This document shows positions 27,251 to 37,016 of a stretch of 64,000 nucleotides of DNA, piece by piece. The stretch is from an uncultured Rhizobiaceae group bacterium (lineage in GTDB: Bacteria > Pseudomonadota > Alphaproteobacteria > Rhizobiales > Rhizobiaceae). Position numbers and translations under genes: made by a program. Position 1 is the first letter of the stretch; every line of letters starts with the position of its first letter. The notes under the pieces are model-generated. The model saw only the letters and a program-made list of their open reading frames with translations, was not told the origin of the DNA and searched no databases. Location of the stretch: contig CALLUS010000018.1 in assembly GCA_938010435.1 (NCBI GenBank), forward strand, positions 1-64,000, read 5' to 3'.

Positions 27251-27867
27251 CTCTCGTCCTCTTCCAGTGCATGTCGTTGCATCATCGGGGTTTGACTCAA
27301 AATAAAAGCCATCGATAACCCTGTCATTCCCCAGAGCTTAAACCCAACCCAGAATCCTTCTGAGAAATTGCGCCAGACGATTTCATTGACCACCGCCAAA
27401 AATAAAAAGAACAACCCCCAACGAAACGTCAAAATACGCCAGCCTTCATCATCCATGCTGAATGCGGTGTCCATAATAATCTGCAACAAGCTTTTCCCGA
27501 AATATAACCCGCTCAAAAGCGCCACACCAAACAGGGTGTTGATAATCGTCGGTTTCATTTTGATGAAGGTTTCGTTTTCAAAATACAATGTGAGACCGCC
27601 GAATATGGTAACAATCACCAATGTAACCAAGGGCATTGCAGGCAATGTACGCGTATAAAACCACGAAATTGCAATAGTAACTGGTGTGGCAATCATGATG
27701 ACAGCCGTAGCCAAAAACAGTGGCTTACTCAAAACACCTGTAATTCCGAACGCACTTACAAAACGATCACCAAAATTAAAAGCCAGCACGAAAAGCAATA
27801 TCGGCCCAAGTTCCAACGCGGTTTTCAACGCAGGTGAAATTTTGGCTTTCTCAGATGTTTCTTGCAA
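27247..27867 (-). CDS. inner-membrane septation protein A (YciB/IspZ family)
   Basis: A 206-residue multi-pass membrane protein of the intracellular septation protein A family. It has five or so hydrophobic segments and the family stretches LELGPILLFVLAFNFGDRF, KMKPTIINTLFGVALLSG and DEGWRILTFRWGLFFLFLAVVNEIVWR. YciB affects cell-envelope and division integrity in enterics. The only upstream start is TTG at 27867, with a GGGA about 10 nt before it and an in-frame stop beyond, so the TTG start is favoured. It sits beside the ftsY-ccm block, as in other rhizobia. Confidence 0.9.
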   Translation of the reverse strand: MQETSEKAKISPALKTALELGPILLFVLAFNFGDRFVSAFGITGVLSKPLFLATAVIMIATPVTIAISWFYTRTLPAMPLVTLVIVTIFGGLTLYFENETFIKMKPTIINTLFGVALLSGLYFGKSLLQIIMDTAFSMDDEGWRILTFRWGLFFLFLAVVNEIVWRNFSEGFWVGFKLWGMTGLSMAFILSQTPMMQRHALEEDES

Positions 27868-28078
27868 GGAGTGTCCCTATCCGGAGTATGACGACAACAT
27901 ATATATGTCATCTTATATGATTATTCGATGGAGCGTATAACAGGGCTTCACCACAAATTGAAATAAACATTCACTATTTGCAGAACAGGTAATTTCCCTT
28001 CACTGGACGCCGCATGTGAGATTAGCCTATAAATTAACCAATCTCATAAATCGAAGTCTATCTCGGGAGCCCGTGTGC

Positions 28079-30769
28079 ATGACCCAATCGCTCGACAGCT
28101 TTAAAAGCAAAAAAAAACTTACTGTGAATGGGAAAGATTACACTTTTTTCAGCCTTGTTGAGGCTGAAAAAAATGGGCTCACTGGCGCATCTAAATTACC
28201 ATATTCCTTGAAAGTGCTTTTGGAAAATCTTCTGCGCTTTGAGGATGGTCGGTCCGTCAAGACGGAAGACATTCAAGCGGTTGCCAATTGGATTGACAAC
28301 AAAGGCTCCGCCGGCAAAGAAATCGCTTACCGTCCCGCCCGTGTGTTGATGCAGGATTTTACCGGTGTTCCAGCCGTCGTAGATTTGGCTGCCATGCGTG
28401 ATGCCACTTCAAACCTTGGTGGCGATACAGCTGCAATCAACCCACAGGTTCCTGTGGACCTTGTGATCGACCACTCTGTCATGGTGGATAATTTCGGCAA
28501 TGCCCGTGCTTTTGAACAAAATGTTGAGCGGGAATACGAACGCAATGGTGAGCGTTACACGTTTTTGAAATGGGGTCAGCAGGCGTTTGAGAATTTTCGT
28601 GTTGTTCCTCCAGGAACCGGCATCTGTCATCAGGTAAACCTCGAATATTTGGCACAAACTGTTTGGACAAAGGAAACCGACGGTGAAACTTTAGCTTATC
28701 CGGACACACTTGTGGGCACAGATTCCCACACGACCATGGTCAATGGTCTGTCAGTTCTGGGTTGGGGTGTTGGCGGGATTGAAGCCGAAGCGGCGATGCT
28801 TGGTCAACCTGTTACAATGTTGATCCCCGAAGTTGTTGGGTTCCGCCTTGAAGGAAAGATGCCGGAAGGCATTACTGCAACTGACCTTGTTCTCGTGATC
28901 GTACAAATGCTGCGTGAACGTGGCGTTGTTGGTAAGTTTGTTGAATTTTACGGCCCGGGCCTCAACAACCTCACATTGGAGGATCAAGCAACTATCGCAA
29001 ACATGGCACCGGAATACGGAGCTACATGTGGTTTCTTCCCGATCGACAAAGACACAATCAGCTATCTTGAATCGACTGGTCGTAATGCAGATCGCGTAGC
29101 ACTTGTTGAAGCTTATGCGAAGGCACAAGGCATGTGGCGTGATTCAGATGCTATTGACCCAGTGTTCACCGACACACTTGAATTAAACTTGGCTGATGTT
29201 GTTCCATCAATTTCAGGCCCGAAACGCCCGCAAGACCGGGTGAATCTGGCAGGAGCTGACAAAGCTTTCGTCGAAGCGATGAAGTCTGAATTCAACAAAG
29301 ATAGTCGTGGTGAACGTGTTAAAGTTGCAAACCAGAATTTCGACCTTGGCAATGGCGATGTTGTTGTTGCCGCCATCACATCGTGCACCAATACGTCAAA
29401 CCCTTCTGTTTTGATTGCTGCCGGCTTGGTGGCCCGCAATGCTCGTGCAAAGGGCCTAACAGTCAAACCGTGGGTGAAAACATCACTCGCACCAGGCTCG
29501 CAAGTTGTCACCGACTATCTTGATAAAGCCGACCTTTCCAAAGAGTTGGACGCGATGGGCTTCAACCTCGTTGGCTACGGTTGCACAACATGTATTGGTA
29601 ATTCAGGCCCGTTGCAGGAAGACATTTCCAACGCGATCCATAAAAACGATCTCGTCGCTTGTTCCGTACTTTCCGGCAACCGCAACTTTGAAGGCCGTAT
29701 CTCTCCAGACGTACGCGCCAACTATTTGGCATCACCGCCATTGGTTGTTGCTTACGCGATTGCAGGTTCGCTTTATGTGGACGTGGCCAAAGACTCCCTT
29801 GGCAAAGACCAGAACGGCAATGATGTGTTTTTGAAAGACATCTGGCCATCCAGCGCTGAAATTTCAGAAATCATGCGCGAAACAATCAACGAAGATATGT
29901 TCCGCACACGTTACGGCGACGTTTTTAAAGGTGATGACGCTTGGCGGGGTATTGATGCGGGTGAAGGCGAAACATACGGATGGGATTCTGCATCCACTTA
30001 TGTTCAAAACCCGCCTTACTTCGATGGCATAACTATGGAACCTGAAGTAATAGATGACATCGAAGGCGCACGTGTTTTGTCTTTATTCAAAGACTCCATC
30101 ACAACCGACCACATTTCTCCAGCTGGCGGCATCAAAGGCGACAGCCCTGCAGGTGACTATCTGCGCAGCCATCAGGTGCGCCCCGTGGAGTTCAATTCCT
30201 ACGGTTCCCGTCGTGGCAATCACGACGTTATGATGCGTGGCACATTTGCCAACATCCGCATCAAGAACCAAATGCTCGACAACGTGGAAGGTGGGTATTC
30301 CAAACACTATCCATCTGGTGAACAAGGCGCCATGTACGATGTGGCCATGCGCTACAAAGACGAAGGTGTGCCATTGGTCATATTTGCAGGCAAAGAATAC
30401 GGTTCTGGTTCATCACGTGATTGGGCTGCCAAAGGCACACGCCTTTTAGGTGTTCGCGCAGTGATCGCTGAAAGCTTTGAACGCATTCACCGTTCCAACC
30501 TTGTTGGCATGGGTGTTCTTCCGCTGGTGTTCACAAACGGCGACAGCTGGGAAAGTCTGGGCCTAACCGGAAATGAAAAAGTTTCCATCGCTGGCTTGAG
30601 CAGTCTAACACCTCGTCAAGAAATGAAAGCCACAATCGAAATGGCAGATGGATCTTCAAAAGAGATCACATTGTTGTCTCGCATCGATACAGAAGACGAA
30701 CTGGATTATTTTAACAATGGTGGCATTCTCCACTATGTGTTGCGCAATCTGAACCGCGAAGCTGCATAA
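28079..30769 (+). CDS. acnA: aconitate hydratase A
   Basis: The 896-residue monomeric aconitase of the TCA cycle (citrate to isocitrate). Cluster cysteines lie in [10 protein letters not shown] (about residue 435) and [12 protein letters not shown] (about 501 and 504). [21 protein letters not shown] marks domain 1-3, and [21 protein letters not shown] the swivel domain. ATG at 28079 has GGGAG about 10 nt upstream and matches family N-termini ([20 protein letters not shown]); a longer frame from 28016 is rejected. A 12-bp palindrome (ACATATATATGT, 27897-27908) lies in the 210-nt divergent promoter region. A terminator is at 30796-30829. Confidence 0.97.
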   Translation: MTQSLDSFKSKKKLTVNGKDYTFFSLVEAEKNGLTGASKLPYSLKVLLENLLRFEDGRSVKTEDIQAVANWIDNKGSAGKEIAYRPARVLMQDFTGVPAVVDLAAMRDATSNLGGDTAAINPQVPVDLVIDHSVMVDNFGNARAFEQNVEREYERNGERYTFLKWGQQAFENFRVVPPGTGICHQVNLEYLAQTVWTKETDGETLAYPDTLVGTDSHTTMVNGLSVLGWGVGGIEAEAAMLGQPVTMLIPEVVGFRLEGKMPEGITATDLVLVIVQMLRERGVVGKFVEFYGPGLNNLTLEDQATIANMAPEYGATCGFFPIDKDTISYLESTGRNADRVALVEAYAKAQGMWRDSDAIDPVFTDTLELNLADVVPSISGPKRPQDRVNLAGADKAFVEAMKSEFNKDSRGERVKVANQNFDLGNGDVVVAAITSCTNTSNPSVLIAAGLVARNARAKGLTVKPWVKTSLAPGSQVVTDYLDKADLSKELDAMGFNLVGYGCTTCIGNSGPLQEDISNAIHKNDLVACSVLSGNRNFEGRISPDVRANYLASPPLVVAYAIAGSLYVDVAKDSLGKDQNGNDVFLKDIWPSSAEISEIMRETINEDMFRTRYGDVFKGDDAWRGIDAGEGETYGWDSASTYVQNPPYFDGITMEPEVIDDIEGARVLSLFKDSITTDHISPAGGIKGDSPAGDYLRSHQVRPVEFNSYGSRRGNHDVMMRGTFANIRIKNQMLDNVEGGYSKHYPSGEQGAMYDVAMRYKDEGVPLVIFAGKEYGSGSSRDWAAKGTRLLGVRAVIAESFERIHRSNLVGMGVLPLVFTNGDSWESLGLTGNEKVSIAGLSSLTPRQEMKATIEMADGSSKEITLLSRIDTEDELDYFNNGGILHYVLRNLNREAA

Positions 30770-30795
30770 ACAACGCTACCCGTTTTAGATATTTG

Positions 30796-30829
30796 AAGAC
30801 TCCAATTGAAAAGTTGGAGTCTTTTCTTT
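30796..30829 (+). terminator. Rho-independent terminator of acnA
   Basis: AAGACTCCAA (30796-30805) and TTGGAGTCTT (30814-30823) make a perfect 10-bp stem with an 8-nt loop, followed by TTCTTT. It lies 27 nt after the acnA stop. Confidence 0.85.
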
Positions 30830-30961
30830 GAATTGCTCCCACCTCCGTGACGCAGATGTGAGTTGCATGTGAGCCACCACATGATCATTGTAAGGTCAGA
30901 AAAGACAATTGGGCACACAAACATGACAAATTCTCTCAAGAATTGGGATATTGACACCAAA

Positions 30962-31708
30962 ATGAGAACAATTGCGTCAGCTTTCGCGTTTTTAGTGGCA
31001 ACTCTTGGAACACAAGGCACGTCTTATGCGAGCGACAATCAACCAATAGCCGTTGTTGAGATGTTCACATCTCAAGGCTGCTCTTCATGTCCGCCAGCCG
31101 ATGAAATCGTAGCCGCCTATGCCCAAAAAAACCATGTGCTGGCGCTTTCCATGCACGTTGACTACTGGAATTATTTGGGATGGAAGGATACTTTTTCAAA
31201 ACCAGAATTTACGAAACGTCAGCAAAAATATGCTGTCTCATTTGCGCGTCGTGGCGTTTACACACCACAAGCTGTTGTGAACGGTCGCAATCACGTGGTC
31301 GGGTCTTACGGTTCGGAAATTACCGACTTAGTAGATCGATATAAAGCCAGCAATCGTGGTTTGAATGTTCCTATCAACGCTTCTGTATCCAACGGAACCA
31401 TAAATATCAGCACCAACGCTCAAGCGGGGGATGCGACACTTTACATCGTTTATTTCGATAAGAAGCGAAACGTAAAAATCAGAAGAGGCGAGAATGCTGG
31501 CAAAACAATCACCTATCACAATGTGGTTCGCGATATCTCAACGCTCGGTATGATGAAATTGGGTAAACTGGACATTACCATGCCCATAGCTGAACTGAAG
31601 AGCCACGGCGTAGAAGCTTATGCAATTATTTTGCAGAAGACGACAAAACACGGAACTCCGGGCGCAATCATAGGCGCCACCGTTATAGACAATCTCAACA
31701 ACTCCTAG
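30962..31708 (+). CDS. DUF1223 family secreted thioredoxin-like protein
   Basis: A 248-residue protein of the DUF1223 family. ATG at 30962 gives a clean Sec signal (MRTIASAFAFLVATLGTQGT, cleavage after SYA). The frame is open to ATGs at 30863 and 30923, but those would precede the signal. The mature part starts PIAVVEMFTSQGCSSCPPADEI, with a CSSCP thioredoxin-like Cys pair, and continues with HVDYWNYLGWKDTFSKPEFTKRQ and the cis-Pro-like VYTPQAVVNG. It is probably a periplasmic thiol-redox protein. It usually follows acnA in rhizobia, as here. Confidence 0.88.
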   Translation: MRTIASAFAFLVATLGTQGTSYASDNQPIAVVEMFTSQGCSSCPPADEIVAAYAQKNHVLALSMHVDYWNYLGWKDTFSKPEFTKRQQKYAVSFARRGVYTPQAVVNGRNHVVGSYGSEITDLVDRYKASNRGLNVPINASVSNGTINISTNAQAGDATLYIVYFDKKRNVKIRRGENAGKTITYHNVVRDISTLGMMKLGKLDITMPIAELKSHGVEAYAIILQKTTKHGTPGAIIGATVIDNLNNS

Positions 31709-31797
31709 AGCAAAGCGGAATAAATCTGCACCTATCAATTGCATCTAGTTCACGCATTTGATGGCACTCTATTGATTTTAATAAACCACATTATGCC

Positions 31798-31840
31798 ATA
31801 AAAAGAAGGTCGATCGCTCTTCTCAAACGATCGACCTTCT
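31798..31840 (-). terminator. strong intrinsic terminator, minus strand
   Basis: AGAAGGTCGATCG (31804-31816) and CGATCGACCTTCT (31828-31840) form a perfect 13-bp stem with an 11-nt loop. On the minus strand the stem is followed by TTTTAT; on the plus strand it is followed by AAAATG, so it works for minus-strand transcription. There is no minus-strand protein gene upstream, which points to an RNA gene. Confidence 0.7.
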
Positions 31841-32107
31841 AAAATGTGCACTATCTCCGGGGAAGAGAAAGTCCCGCCGCTTCAAACTGAAGTACAGGGC
31901 CCGTTGGGTATGTATTTTGCTGAAATCTTTCGTCCCAGGGGGGCTGGGGGGCTGTGAACGAGACAAAAGATCCAAACAAATTGCCGGGGCAACATGTACC
32001 AATGTAGCGTCAAGTTTGTCTGAAAGGCGGACATGTTATGGCGAAACTGTGGCGAAAGCCCGGATTTGGTAAACACCTGTTTCAAAATATTTCAGCCAGT
32101 GATCGAT
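31800..32107 (-). ncRNA. candidate structured RNA (about 300 nt) between DUF1223 and DUF2794
   Basis: The 539-nt stretch 31709-32247 has no convincing protein gene. The minus strand has a good promoter (32143-32114) and a perfect terminator (31840-31798), giving a transcript of about 300 nt. It is notably C/G-structured inside: a run of C-rich blocks near 31935-31955 and a GCGGCGGGAC segment near 31880-31872. A TCCGGG (about 32067-32062) could pair with CCCGGA near 31862-31857 to close a roughly 200-nt domain. Size and rod-like closure recall 6S RNA, but no family could be confirmed. A 67-codon frame inside it (31882-32085) looks spurious. Confidence 0.45.
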
Positions 32108-32113
32108 TTTTCT

Positions 32114-32143
32114 CTTATAACACAATAAGTTACGTTGCGTCAG
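32114..32143 (-). promoter_or_regulatory. putative promoter of the 31.8-32.1 kb RNA
   Basis: On the minus strand CTGACG (32143-32138) and TATAAG (32119-32114, 5/6 to consensus) are 18 nt apart. The start would fall near 32107. It points away from DUF2794, so the two transcripts are divergent. Confidence 0.5.
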
Positions 32144-32247
32144 TAATTTCACCCAAACTCAGGTTCAATCCAGTTTACACTTGAACCAGCGCGATTTTGC
32201 AATCAAACTCACAAAAGTAGACATAAACCCGATGTTGCAGAAACACT

Positions 32248-32667
32248 TTGGCTCAAAACGTTCCGAAAAATAATTCTGCCGATCTCATTACGCTGGCTTC
32301 CCGCAAGCCACTTTCGAGTTCAGGCATTTCAAATTCTATTGTTTCGTCTACCGGTAATCCGGTCAAACCATCACAAATTAGTTTTGACCGTCAAGAGCTG
32401 TCGGCCATTTTGCGAATATACGGTTTCAAAGTGGCCGATGGTGAGTGGCGTGATTATGCAATCGACCATTTGAAAGATCGCGCAGTGTTCTCCGTTTTCA
32501 AACGTGCTAATGAATCCGCGCTCTATCGCATTGAAAAAGACCCAAAACTCGCTCGTCGTCAGGGAGCGTATTCAATTGTGGACACCAGCGGACGCATCCT
32601 TAAACGCGGACAAGAACTGCCGCAAGTTTTGAAATTATTTGAAAAGCAATTGAAGCTGGTCGAATAA
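32248..32667 (+). CDS. DUF2794 family protein
   Basis: A 139-residue alphaproteobacterial protein. The family core begins near residue 42 (QISFDRQELSAILRIYGFKVADGEWRDYAIDHL) and continues with FSVFKRANESALYRIEKDPKLARRQGAYSIVD. The first about 40 residues are Ser/Asn-rich and disordered. The start is a TTG at 32248 with no clear ribosome-binding site and no in-frame ATG before the core, so the true start is uncertain. It lies 24 nt before trmD and is likely co-transcribed. Function unknown. Confidence 0.8.
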   Translation: MAQNVPKNNSADLITLASRKPLSSSGISNSIVSSTGNPVKPSQISFDRQELSAILRIYGFKVADGEWRDYAIDHLKDRAVFSVFKRANESALYRIEKDPKLARRQGAYSIVDTSGRILKRGQELPQVLKLFEKQLKLVE

Positions 32668-32691
32668 CCACTTTTCATCTTATAGAGGCCC

Positions 32692-33399
32692 ATGACCTTT
32701 CGCGCCTCCATTCTCACACTCTATCCCGATATGTTTCCCGGCTCCCTTGGCAAATCTTTAGCAGGACGTGCATTGGAACGTGGCGACTGGGCTTACGAGA
32801 CAGTACCGATCCGCGATTTTGGTGAAGGCAAACATGCCAATGTAGATGACACCCCTGCGGGTGGAGGCGCCGGAATGGTGTTGCGTGCAGATGTTTTAGG
32901 GCAAGTCATTGATGCCGCATCCCCATCACAGGACACACGCCCCCGTTTGCTAATGTCACCTCGTGGGAAACCCCTCACCCAAACCCGTGTTCGTGAATTT
33001 GCTACTGGCGAAGGTGTAGTCATCGTTTGTGGTCGATTTGAAGGTGTAGACCAGCGCGTCATTGATGCCCGCAATCTCGAAGAAGTGTCTATCGGTGACT
33101 ATATCCTTTCTGGCGGAGAAGTGGCTGCAACGGTTCTACTTGATGCAATTATCCGGCTTTTACCCGGCGTAATGGGCAATGAAATGTCCGGCACCCATGA
33201 GAGTTTCGAAAACGATCTTCTAGAACATCCCCACTACACGCGCCCTGCAGTTTGGGAAGGGCACGAGATCCCGGAAGTACTGACATCCGGCAATCACAAA
33301 AAAATTGCTGAATGGCAACGCAAGCAGTCAGAAGCTTTGACCAAAGCGCGTCGCCCGGATTTGATCGCAAAAAGACGAACAACACTAGACAAAGATTGA
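32692..33399 (+). CDS. trmD: tRNA (guanine-N1)-methyltransferase TrmD
   Basis: A 235-residue SPOUT methyltransferase making m1G37 in tRNA. It begins [26 protein letters not shown]. The knot residues are in [14 protein letters not shown] and [16 protein letters not shown], followed by the C-terminal [22 protein letters not shown]. It is normally in the rpsP-rimM-trmD-rplS operon. Here rpsP-rimM are 17 kb away on the opposite strand, while rplS follows after 215 nt. Confidence 0.97.
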   Translation: MTFRASILTLYPDMFPGSLGKSLAGRALERGDWAYETVPIRDFGEGKHANVDDTPAGGGAGMVLRADVLGQVIDAASPSQDTRPRLLMSPRGKPLTQTRVREFATGEGVVIVCGRFEGVDQRVIDARNLEEVSIGDYILSGGEVAATVLLDAIIRLLPGVMGNEMSGTHESFENDLLEHPHYTRPAVWEGHEIPEVLTSGNHKKIAEWQRKQSEALTKARRPDLIAKRRTTLDKD

Positions 33400-33614
33400 C
33401 TTCTGGCCTAAAGCAACTTCGATTTTCGGAAAAACCGAATTGACGGGTGAATTCGCCTTGGTTCTTCACATCAGTGGAAACCATCCGGCGGCTGGCAAAG
33501 CTTTTGTTTTGATACAGCGTTCGGATCAGGCGCTCTGACTTGCTTATAAACAAAACAGCGTTGGTTAAACCCTTGAAAATAGAGGGGCGGCAACGTGATG
33601 AAAAGGTAAATACG

Positions 33615-34148
33615 ATGAATATCATTGAGCAGCTCGAAGCCGAGCAAGCCACAGCTATTGAAGCAAAACGCCAAATTCCACCATTTTCACCAGGCGACAC
33701 AGTTCGCGTACTTGTACGTGTGACTGAAGGCAGCCGGACACGTGTGCAGGCCTATGAAGGCGTTTGCATCGCACGCAAAGGTGGCGGCATCAACGAGAGC
33801 TTCACCGTTCGCAAAATTTCTTACGGTGAAGGTGTGGAACGTGTGTTCCCGATCTACTCTCCACTTGTTGAAGGTGTGGAAGTCGTTCGCCGCGGTAAGG
33901 TCCGTCGTGCGAAACTTTACTACCTACGTGGCCGTCGTGGTAAATCAGCACGTATCGTTGAAAACACAGGCGTACGTTCTAAGAAACTCAACGAAGCAGA
34001 ACGCGCAGCATTCTTGGCTGAGAAGCAACGCATCGAAGAAGAAAAGATTGCAGCCGCTGAAGCACTTGCAGTTGAGAAAGCTGCCGAAGATGCAGCAGCC
34101 GCAAAAGCTGCTGAAGAAGCCGCTGCTGCGGAAGGTTCTGCTGAATAG
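33615..34148 (+). CDS. rplS: 50S ribosomal protein L19 with Ala/Glu-rich tail
   Basis: A 177-residue protein. Residues 1-120 are canonical L19 ([60 protein letters not shown]). The last about 50 residues are an Ala/Glu-rich low-complexity tail, echoing the S16 tail in this genome. ATG at 33615 matches family N-termini; an open frame from 33540 lies in the leader. The 215-nt gap after trmD is long for an operon and may hold its own promoter. A terminator follows. Confidence 0.96.
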   Translation: MNIIEQLEAEQATAIEAKRQIPPFSPGDTVRVLVRVTEGSRTRVQAYEGVCIARKGGGINESFTVRKISYGEGVERVFPIYSPLVEGVEVVRRGKVRRAKLYYLRGRRGKSARIVENTGVRSKKLNEAERAAFLAEKQRIEEEKIAAAEALAVEKAAEDAAAAKAAEEAAAAEGSAE

Positions 34149-34171
34149 GCTTTATACCAACATTTCAAATT

Positions 34172-34210
34172 CAAAGGGCGCAGGTCATATCGATTTGCGC
34201 CCTTTTTGTT
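34172..34210 (+). terminator. Rho-independent terminator of rplS
   Basis: AAAGGGCGCA (34173-34182) pairs with TGCGCCCTTT (34196-34205) across a 13-nt loop and runs into TTTGTTT. It lies 24 nt after the rplS stop. Confidence 0.85.
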
Positions 34211-34218
34211 TGATGACC

Positions 34219-35226
34219 CTAAAATCGAATTTCTATCCCGCCCTTTTCAAACTCAATTTTGCCATCCCGCATGAGTTTCACTGAAGCAGTATAAGTCTTT
34301 CCAACTTCGCCTGGTGTTTTACGGCCGGCGAACGCGGTGTAAGTGGCTTGATGTTTCGTTAGGGGTTTTACAGGGCTGCTGGCATAGATTTCGTTTTCTG
34401 ATTTGATTTCTAACAACACTTCATCATCTTTTCGAAGATTGATAAATTTAGCGTAGAATACCAATGGCGAATTCACAGTCGGCAACACAGTTTCATTTTT
34501 CAACAGCGTCTTACCGTTCACCGCCCCGTTGGAAAATCCATAGTCAATCAAAGGCGCATTATGAGAAAGAATATCTGCCCAAGCTTCCGCAGAAAATAAG
34601 TTCTGAGGCGACTTGGCATTGCAGCCCTCACCCGCCTGCAAATTCGTCACCAAATCTCGTACTTTGCCATCTTTGCGAACAGTCACATGCACATGGGGAA
34701 ATTGTGTCGAACCAGACAAACCAATACGACCTATCGCCTGACCCCGTTTGATCTGATCACCAGCTTTCACAAGCAAACTGCCTTCCGCCAGATGACAAGT
34801 TTGCGAAGACCAACCTCCATATCCAGCAGCACTGTGATCGATGACAATGCCATTGCCACATTCACGGCCTTTCACGGCAGCGAAGTCTTCTTTCATTTCC
34901 ACTAGATGATCCTTTGCCCCATCGCGTGCTCGCAGCACCACACCATCCGCCATTGATAAAACATTCACGCCTGCATTCATCTCCTGAAAACTGCGAACAC
35001 GTATGTCGGTTCCTTTATGACCATCATAAGTCGCTTGCCCACACAATGGATCAAGACGGCCTTTGGTCGGATCAAGATCCATCATGTTTTGGAGAAAGCA
35101 TTCAGGTCCGTTGATGCAATCCAGCGGTGCTGAAAACTGGGGTAATTCTTCTGCAACTGCAGCAATTGGATGCGTTTGCGTCATGATTCCAATAACAATC
35201 GCTGTCGGTATGCTTCGAAATTTCAT
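34219..35226 (-). CDS. M23 family metallopeptidase (LytM/Gly-Gly endopeptidase fold), exported
   Basis: A 335-residue secreted peptidase. It has a signal peptide (MKFRSIPTAIVIGIMTQTHP, cleavage near AVAEE) and an M23 domain with GHKGTDIRV (H-x3-D zinc ligands, about residues 78-86) and HVHVTVRKDG (H-x-H, about 177). A C-terminal beta-rich domain follows (KFINLRKDDEVLLEIKSENE). It probably cuts peptidoglycan cross-bridges or acts as a division/morphology factor. ATG at 35226 has GGGAA about 9 nt upstream. It converges on the rplS terminator and is divergent from leuB. Confidence 0.87.
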   Translation of the reverse strand: MKFRSIPTAIVIGIMTQTHPIAAVAEELPQFSAPLDCINGPECFLQNMMDLDPTKGRLDPLCGQATYDGHKGTDIRVRSFQEMNAGVNVLSMADGVVLRARDGAKDHLVEMKEDFAAVKGRECGNGIVIDHSAAGYGGWSSQTCHLAEGSLLVKAGDQIKRGQAIGRIGLSGSTQFPHVHVTVRKDGKVRDLVTNLQAGEGCNAKSPQNLFSAEAWADILSHNAPLIDYGFSNGAVNGKTLLKNETVLPTVNSPLVFYAKFINLRKDDEVLLEIKSENEIYASSPVKPLTKHQATYTAFAGRKTPGEVGKTYTASVKLMRDGKIEFEKGGIEIRF

Positions 35227-35360
35227 TTTACCGTTCCCAAATCCATACATGTTTCAATCCGTTTTGCTTGAAAACAAACGATCTTCGTTTTAAGCCACAT
35301 CAGACAATTCAGCCTGCATGACTTTCTTTTGATAGCAGGCCATCAAGACAGGACAAAATC

Positions 35361-36473
35361 ATGGCGAACCGCAAACTTTTTCTTCTTCCCGGTGACGGTA
35401 TTGGCCCAGAAGCATTTGCTGAAATGCGCAAAATCATTGACTATATGAATGCGGAAGAAGGTGCAGGATTTGAATTTGAAGAAGGTCTTGTTGGTGGTTC
35501 TGCTTACGATGCCCACGGTGAGAGCATTTCCGATGCCGACATGGAAAAGGCCATGGCCGCAGACGCGGTAATATTTGGTGCGGTTGGCGGTCCTAAATGG
35601 GACAATGTTCCCTATGATCAGCGCCCGGAAGCTGGTCTTTTACGTTTGCGCAAAGACATGCAACTGTTTGCAAATTTACGACCTGCTATATGCTATCCAG
35701 CCCTCGCCGCTTCTTCGTCTTTGAAACAGGAATTGGTCGAAGGTCTTGATATTCTGATCCTGCGCGAATTGACCGGTGGCGTGTATTTTGGTGAACCCAA
35801 AACCATTGAAGACCTCGGCAATGGTCAAAAACGTGCCATTGATACGCAGGTTTATGATACTTACGAAATTGAACGTATTTCTGCGATGGCATTCGAACTA
35901 GCCCGTACCCGCGACAACCGTGTTTGTTCCATGGAAAAACGCAACGTGATGAAATCTGGCGTTCTTTGGAATGAAGTTGTGACGGATACTCACAAGAATG
36001 GGTTTGAAGATGTGGAACTGTCTCACATGTTGGCTGATGCTGGCGGTATGCAGCTTGTGCGCCAGCCAAAACAGTTTGATGTGATCGTAACGGACAACCT
36101 GTTCGGTGACATGTTGTCGGATGTGGCAGCTATGTTGACGGGTTCCTTGGGCATGTTGCCGTCTGCCTCTTTGGGCGCGCCTGATCCAATCACCAAGAAG
36201 CGTAAAGCCATGTATGAGCCTGTACACGGCTCCGCACCCGATATTGCCGGCCAAGGCATTGCCAACCCGATCGCAATGATCGCCTCTTTGGCAATGTGTT
36301 TACGTTATTCATTCGAGATGATTTCAGAAGCCAACCGCTTGGAAGGCGCAATTGCAAAAGTCTTGGATGATGGCCTGCGCACTGGAGACATTATGTCTGA
36401 CGGCATGACCCTCGTGAACACAAATGAAATGGGTGCAGCTGTTTTGGCCGCTTATGCAGCAAGCGCTGCTTAA
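35361..36473 (+). CDS. leuB: 3-isopropylmalate dehydrogenase
   Basis: The 370-residue NAD-dependent enzyme that oxidises and decarboxylates 3-isopropylmalate in leucine synthesis. Typical blocks are [12 protein letters not shown] at the start, [10 protein letters not shown], the Lys in [12 protein letters not shown], and [33 protein letters not shown] with the metal-binding Asp. It is unlinked from leuC and leuD (24-30 kb away). A perfect inverted repeat at 36494-36523 follows the stop. Confidence 0.97.
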   Translation: MANRKLFLLPGDGIGPEAFAEMRKIIDYMNAEEGAGFEFEEGLVGGSAYDAHGESISDADMEKAMAADAVIFGAVGGPKWDNVPYDQRPEAGLLRLRKDMQLFANLRPAICYPALAASSSLKQELVEGLDILILRELTGGVYFGEPKTIEDLGNGQKRAIDTQVYDTYEIERISAMAFELARTRDNRVCSMEKRNVMKSGVLWNEVVTDTHKNGFEDVELSHMLADAGGMQLVRQPKQFDVIVTDNLFGDMLSDVAAMLTGSLGMLPSASLGAPDPITKKRKAMYEPVHGSAPDIAGQGIANPIAMIASLAMCLRYSFEMISEANRLEGAIAKVLDDGLRTGDIMSDGMTLVNTNEMGAAVLAAYAASAA

Positions 36474-36493
36474 GCGACTGTTTGCCACAAACT

Positions 36494-36523
36494 GTGAAAA
36501 GCCATGGCACAATGGCTTTTCAC
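36494..36523 (+). terminator. inverted repeat after leuB (possible terminator)
   Basis: GTGAAAAGCCAT (36494-36505) and ATGGCTTTTCAC (36512-36523) form a perfect 12-bp stem with a 6-nt loop, 21 nt after leuB. A T-tract is lacking on the plus strand (GCACTATCTT follows), so it may be an mRNA 3' stabiliser or a weak terminator. Confidence 0.5.
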
Positions 36524-36539
36524 GCACTATCTTAATAAC

Positions 36540-37007
36540 ATGAGAAAAATTATTACATTGTGCATGGCCGCAACATTGGTCGCCATTTCACCATTGACCG
36601 GCAATTTTGCAACCTCAGCTAATACGCTGGATCAATTGCAAGGCAACAAACGCGTGATATTTTTGTTTGCTAAATCCCGCAGTACAGCTGGGCTGGGGCA
36701 ACAGGTGGATATTTTGCGCAATTTTCGCCCCGAAATGCGCGAACGTGATCTCATTGTATTGCAAACAACCGGAAACGAAGAAACACGATCAGTCATCGGA
36801 TACACATCCATTCAACGCGGAACGTCACGCGAACTTCGCAACAAATTCAAACCTATCGGCAGCGGTATGAGCGTCATTCTTGTGGGCAAAGACGGGATGG
36901 AAAAAAGACGTTGGCTACGAGTTGTTCAACCCAACGAGTTTTTTGAGCTCATCGACTCCATGCCCATGCGCAAGCGCAAAATAAACGATCAGCCCGCCAC
37001 GAACTGA
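36540..37007 (+). CDS. DUF4174 family exported protein
   Basis: A 155-residue DUF4174 protein with a signal peptide (MRKIITLCMAATLVAISPLTG, cleavage near TSA). The body has RVIFLFAKSRSTAGLGQQVDILRNF, RDLIVLQTTGNEE and MSVILVGKDGMEKRRW-LRVVQPNEFFELID. The pattern is that of a peroxiredoxin/thioredoxin-like fold without the catalytic Cys. ATG at 36540 is the signal-peptide start; a frame from 36504 crosses the leuB inverted repeat. Function unknown. It converges on the nitroreductase with a 9-nt gap. Confidence 0.8.
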   Translation: MRKIITLCMAATLVAISPLTGNFATSANTLDQLQGNKRVIFLFAKSRSTAGLGQQVDILRNFRPEMRERDLIVLQTTGNEETRSVIGYTSIQRGTSRELRNKFKPIGSGMSVILVGKDGMEKRRWLRVVQPNEFFELIDSMPMRKRKINDQPATN

Positions 37008-37016
37008 TAGCCTTCC

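Noticed and set aside
27897-27908. ACATATATATGT palindrome upstream of acnA as a specific operator
   Set aside because: A simple AT-alternating palindrome is expected by chance in an AT-rich intergenic region, and no known iron or stress regulator site matches.
31882-32085. 67-codon minus-strand frame in the RNA candidate region
   Set aside because: Its composition is unlike the other proteins here, it has no ribosome-binding site, and it lies entirely inside a stretch with RNA-like stems and terminator.
31800-32107. Two-piece tmRNA (ssrA) or RNase P RNA
   Set aside because: No tag-peptide coding sequence of the ANDN type, no tRNA-like acceptor/T-arm, and no RNase P P4 or GAGGAAAGTCC-type core could be found on either strand.
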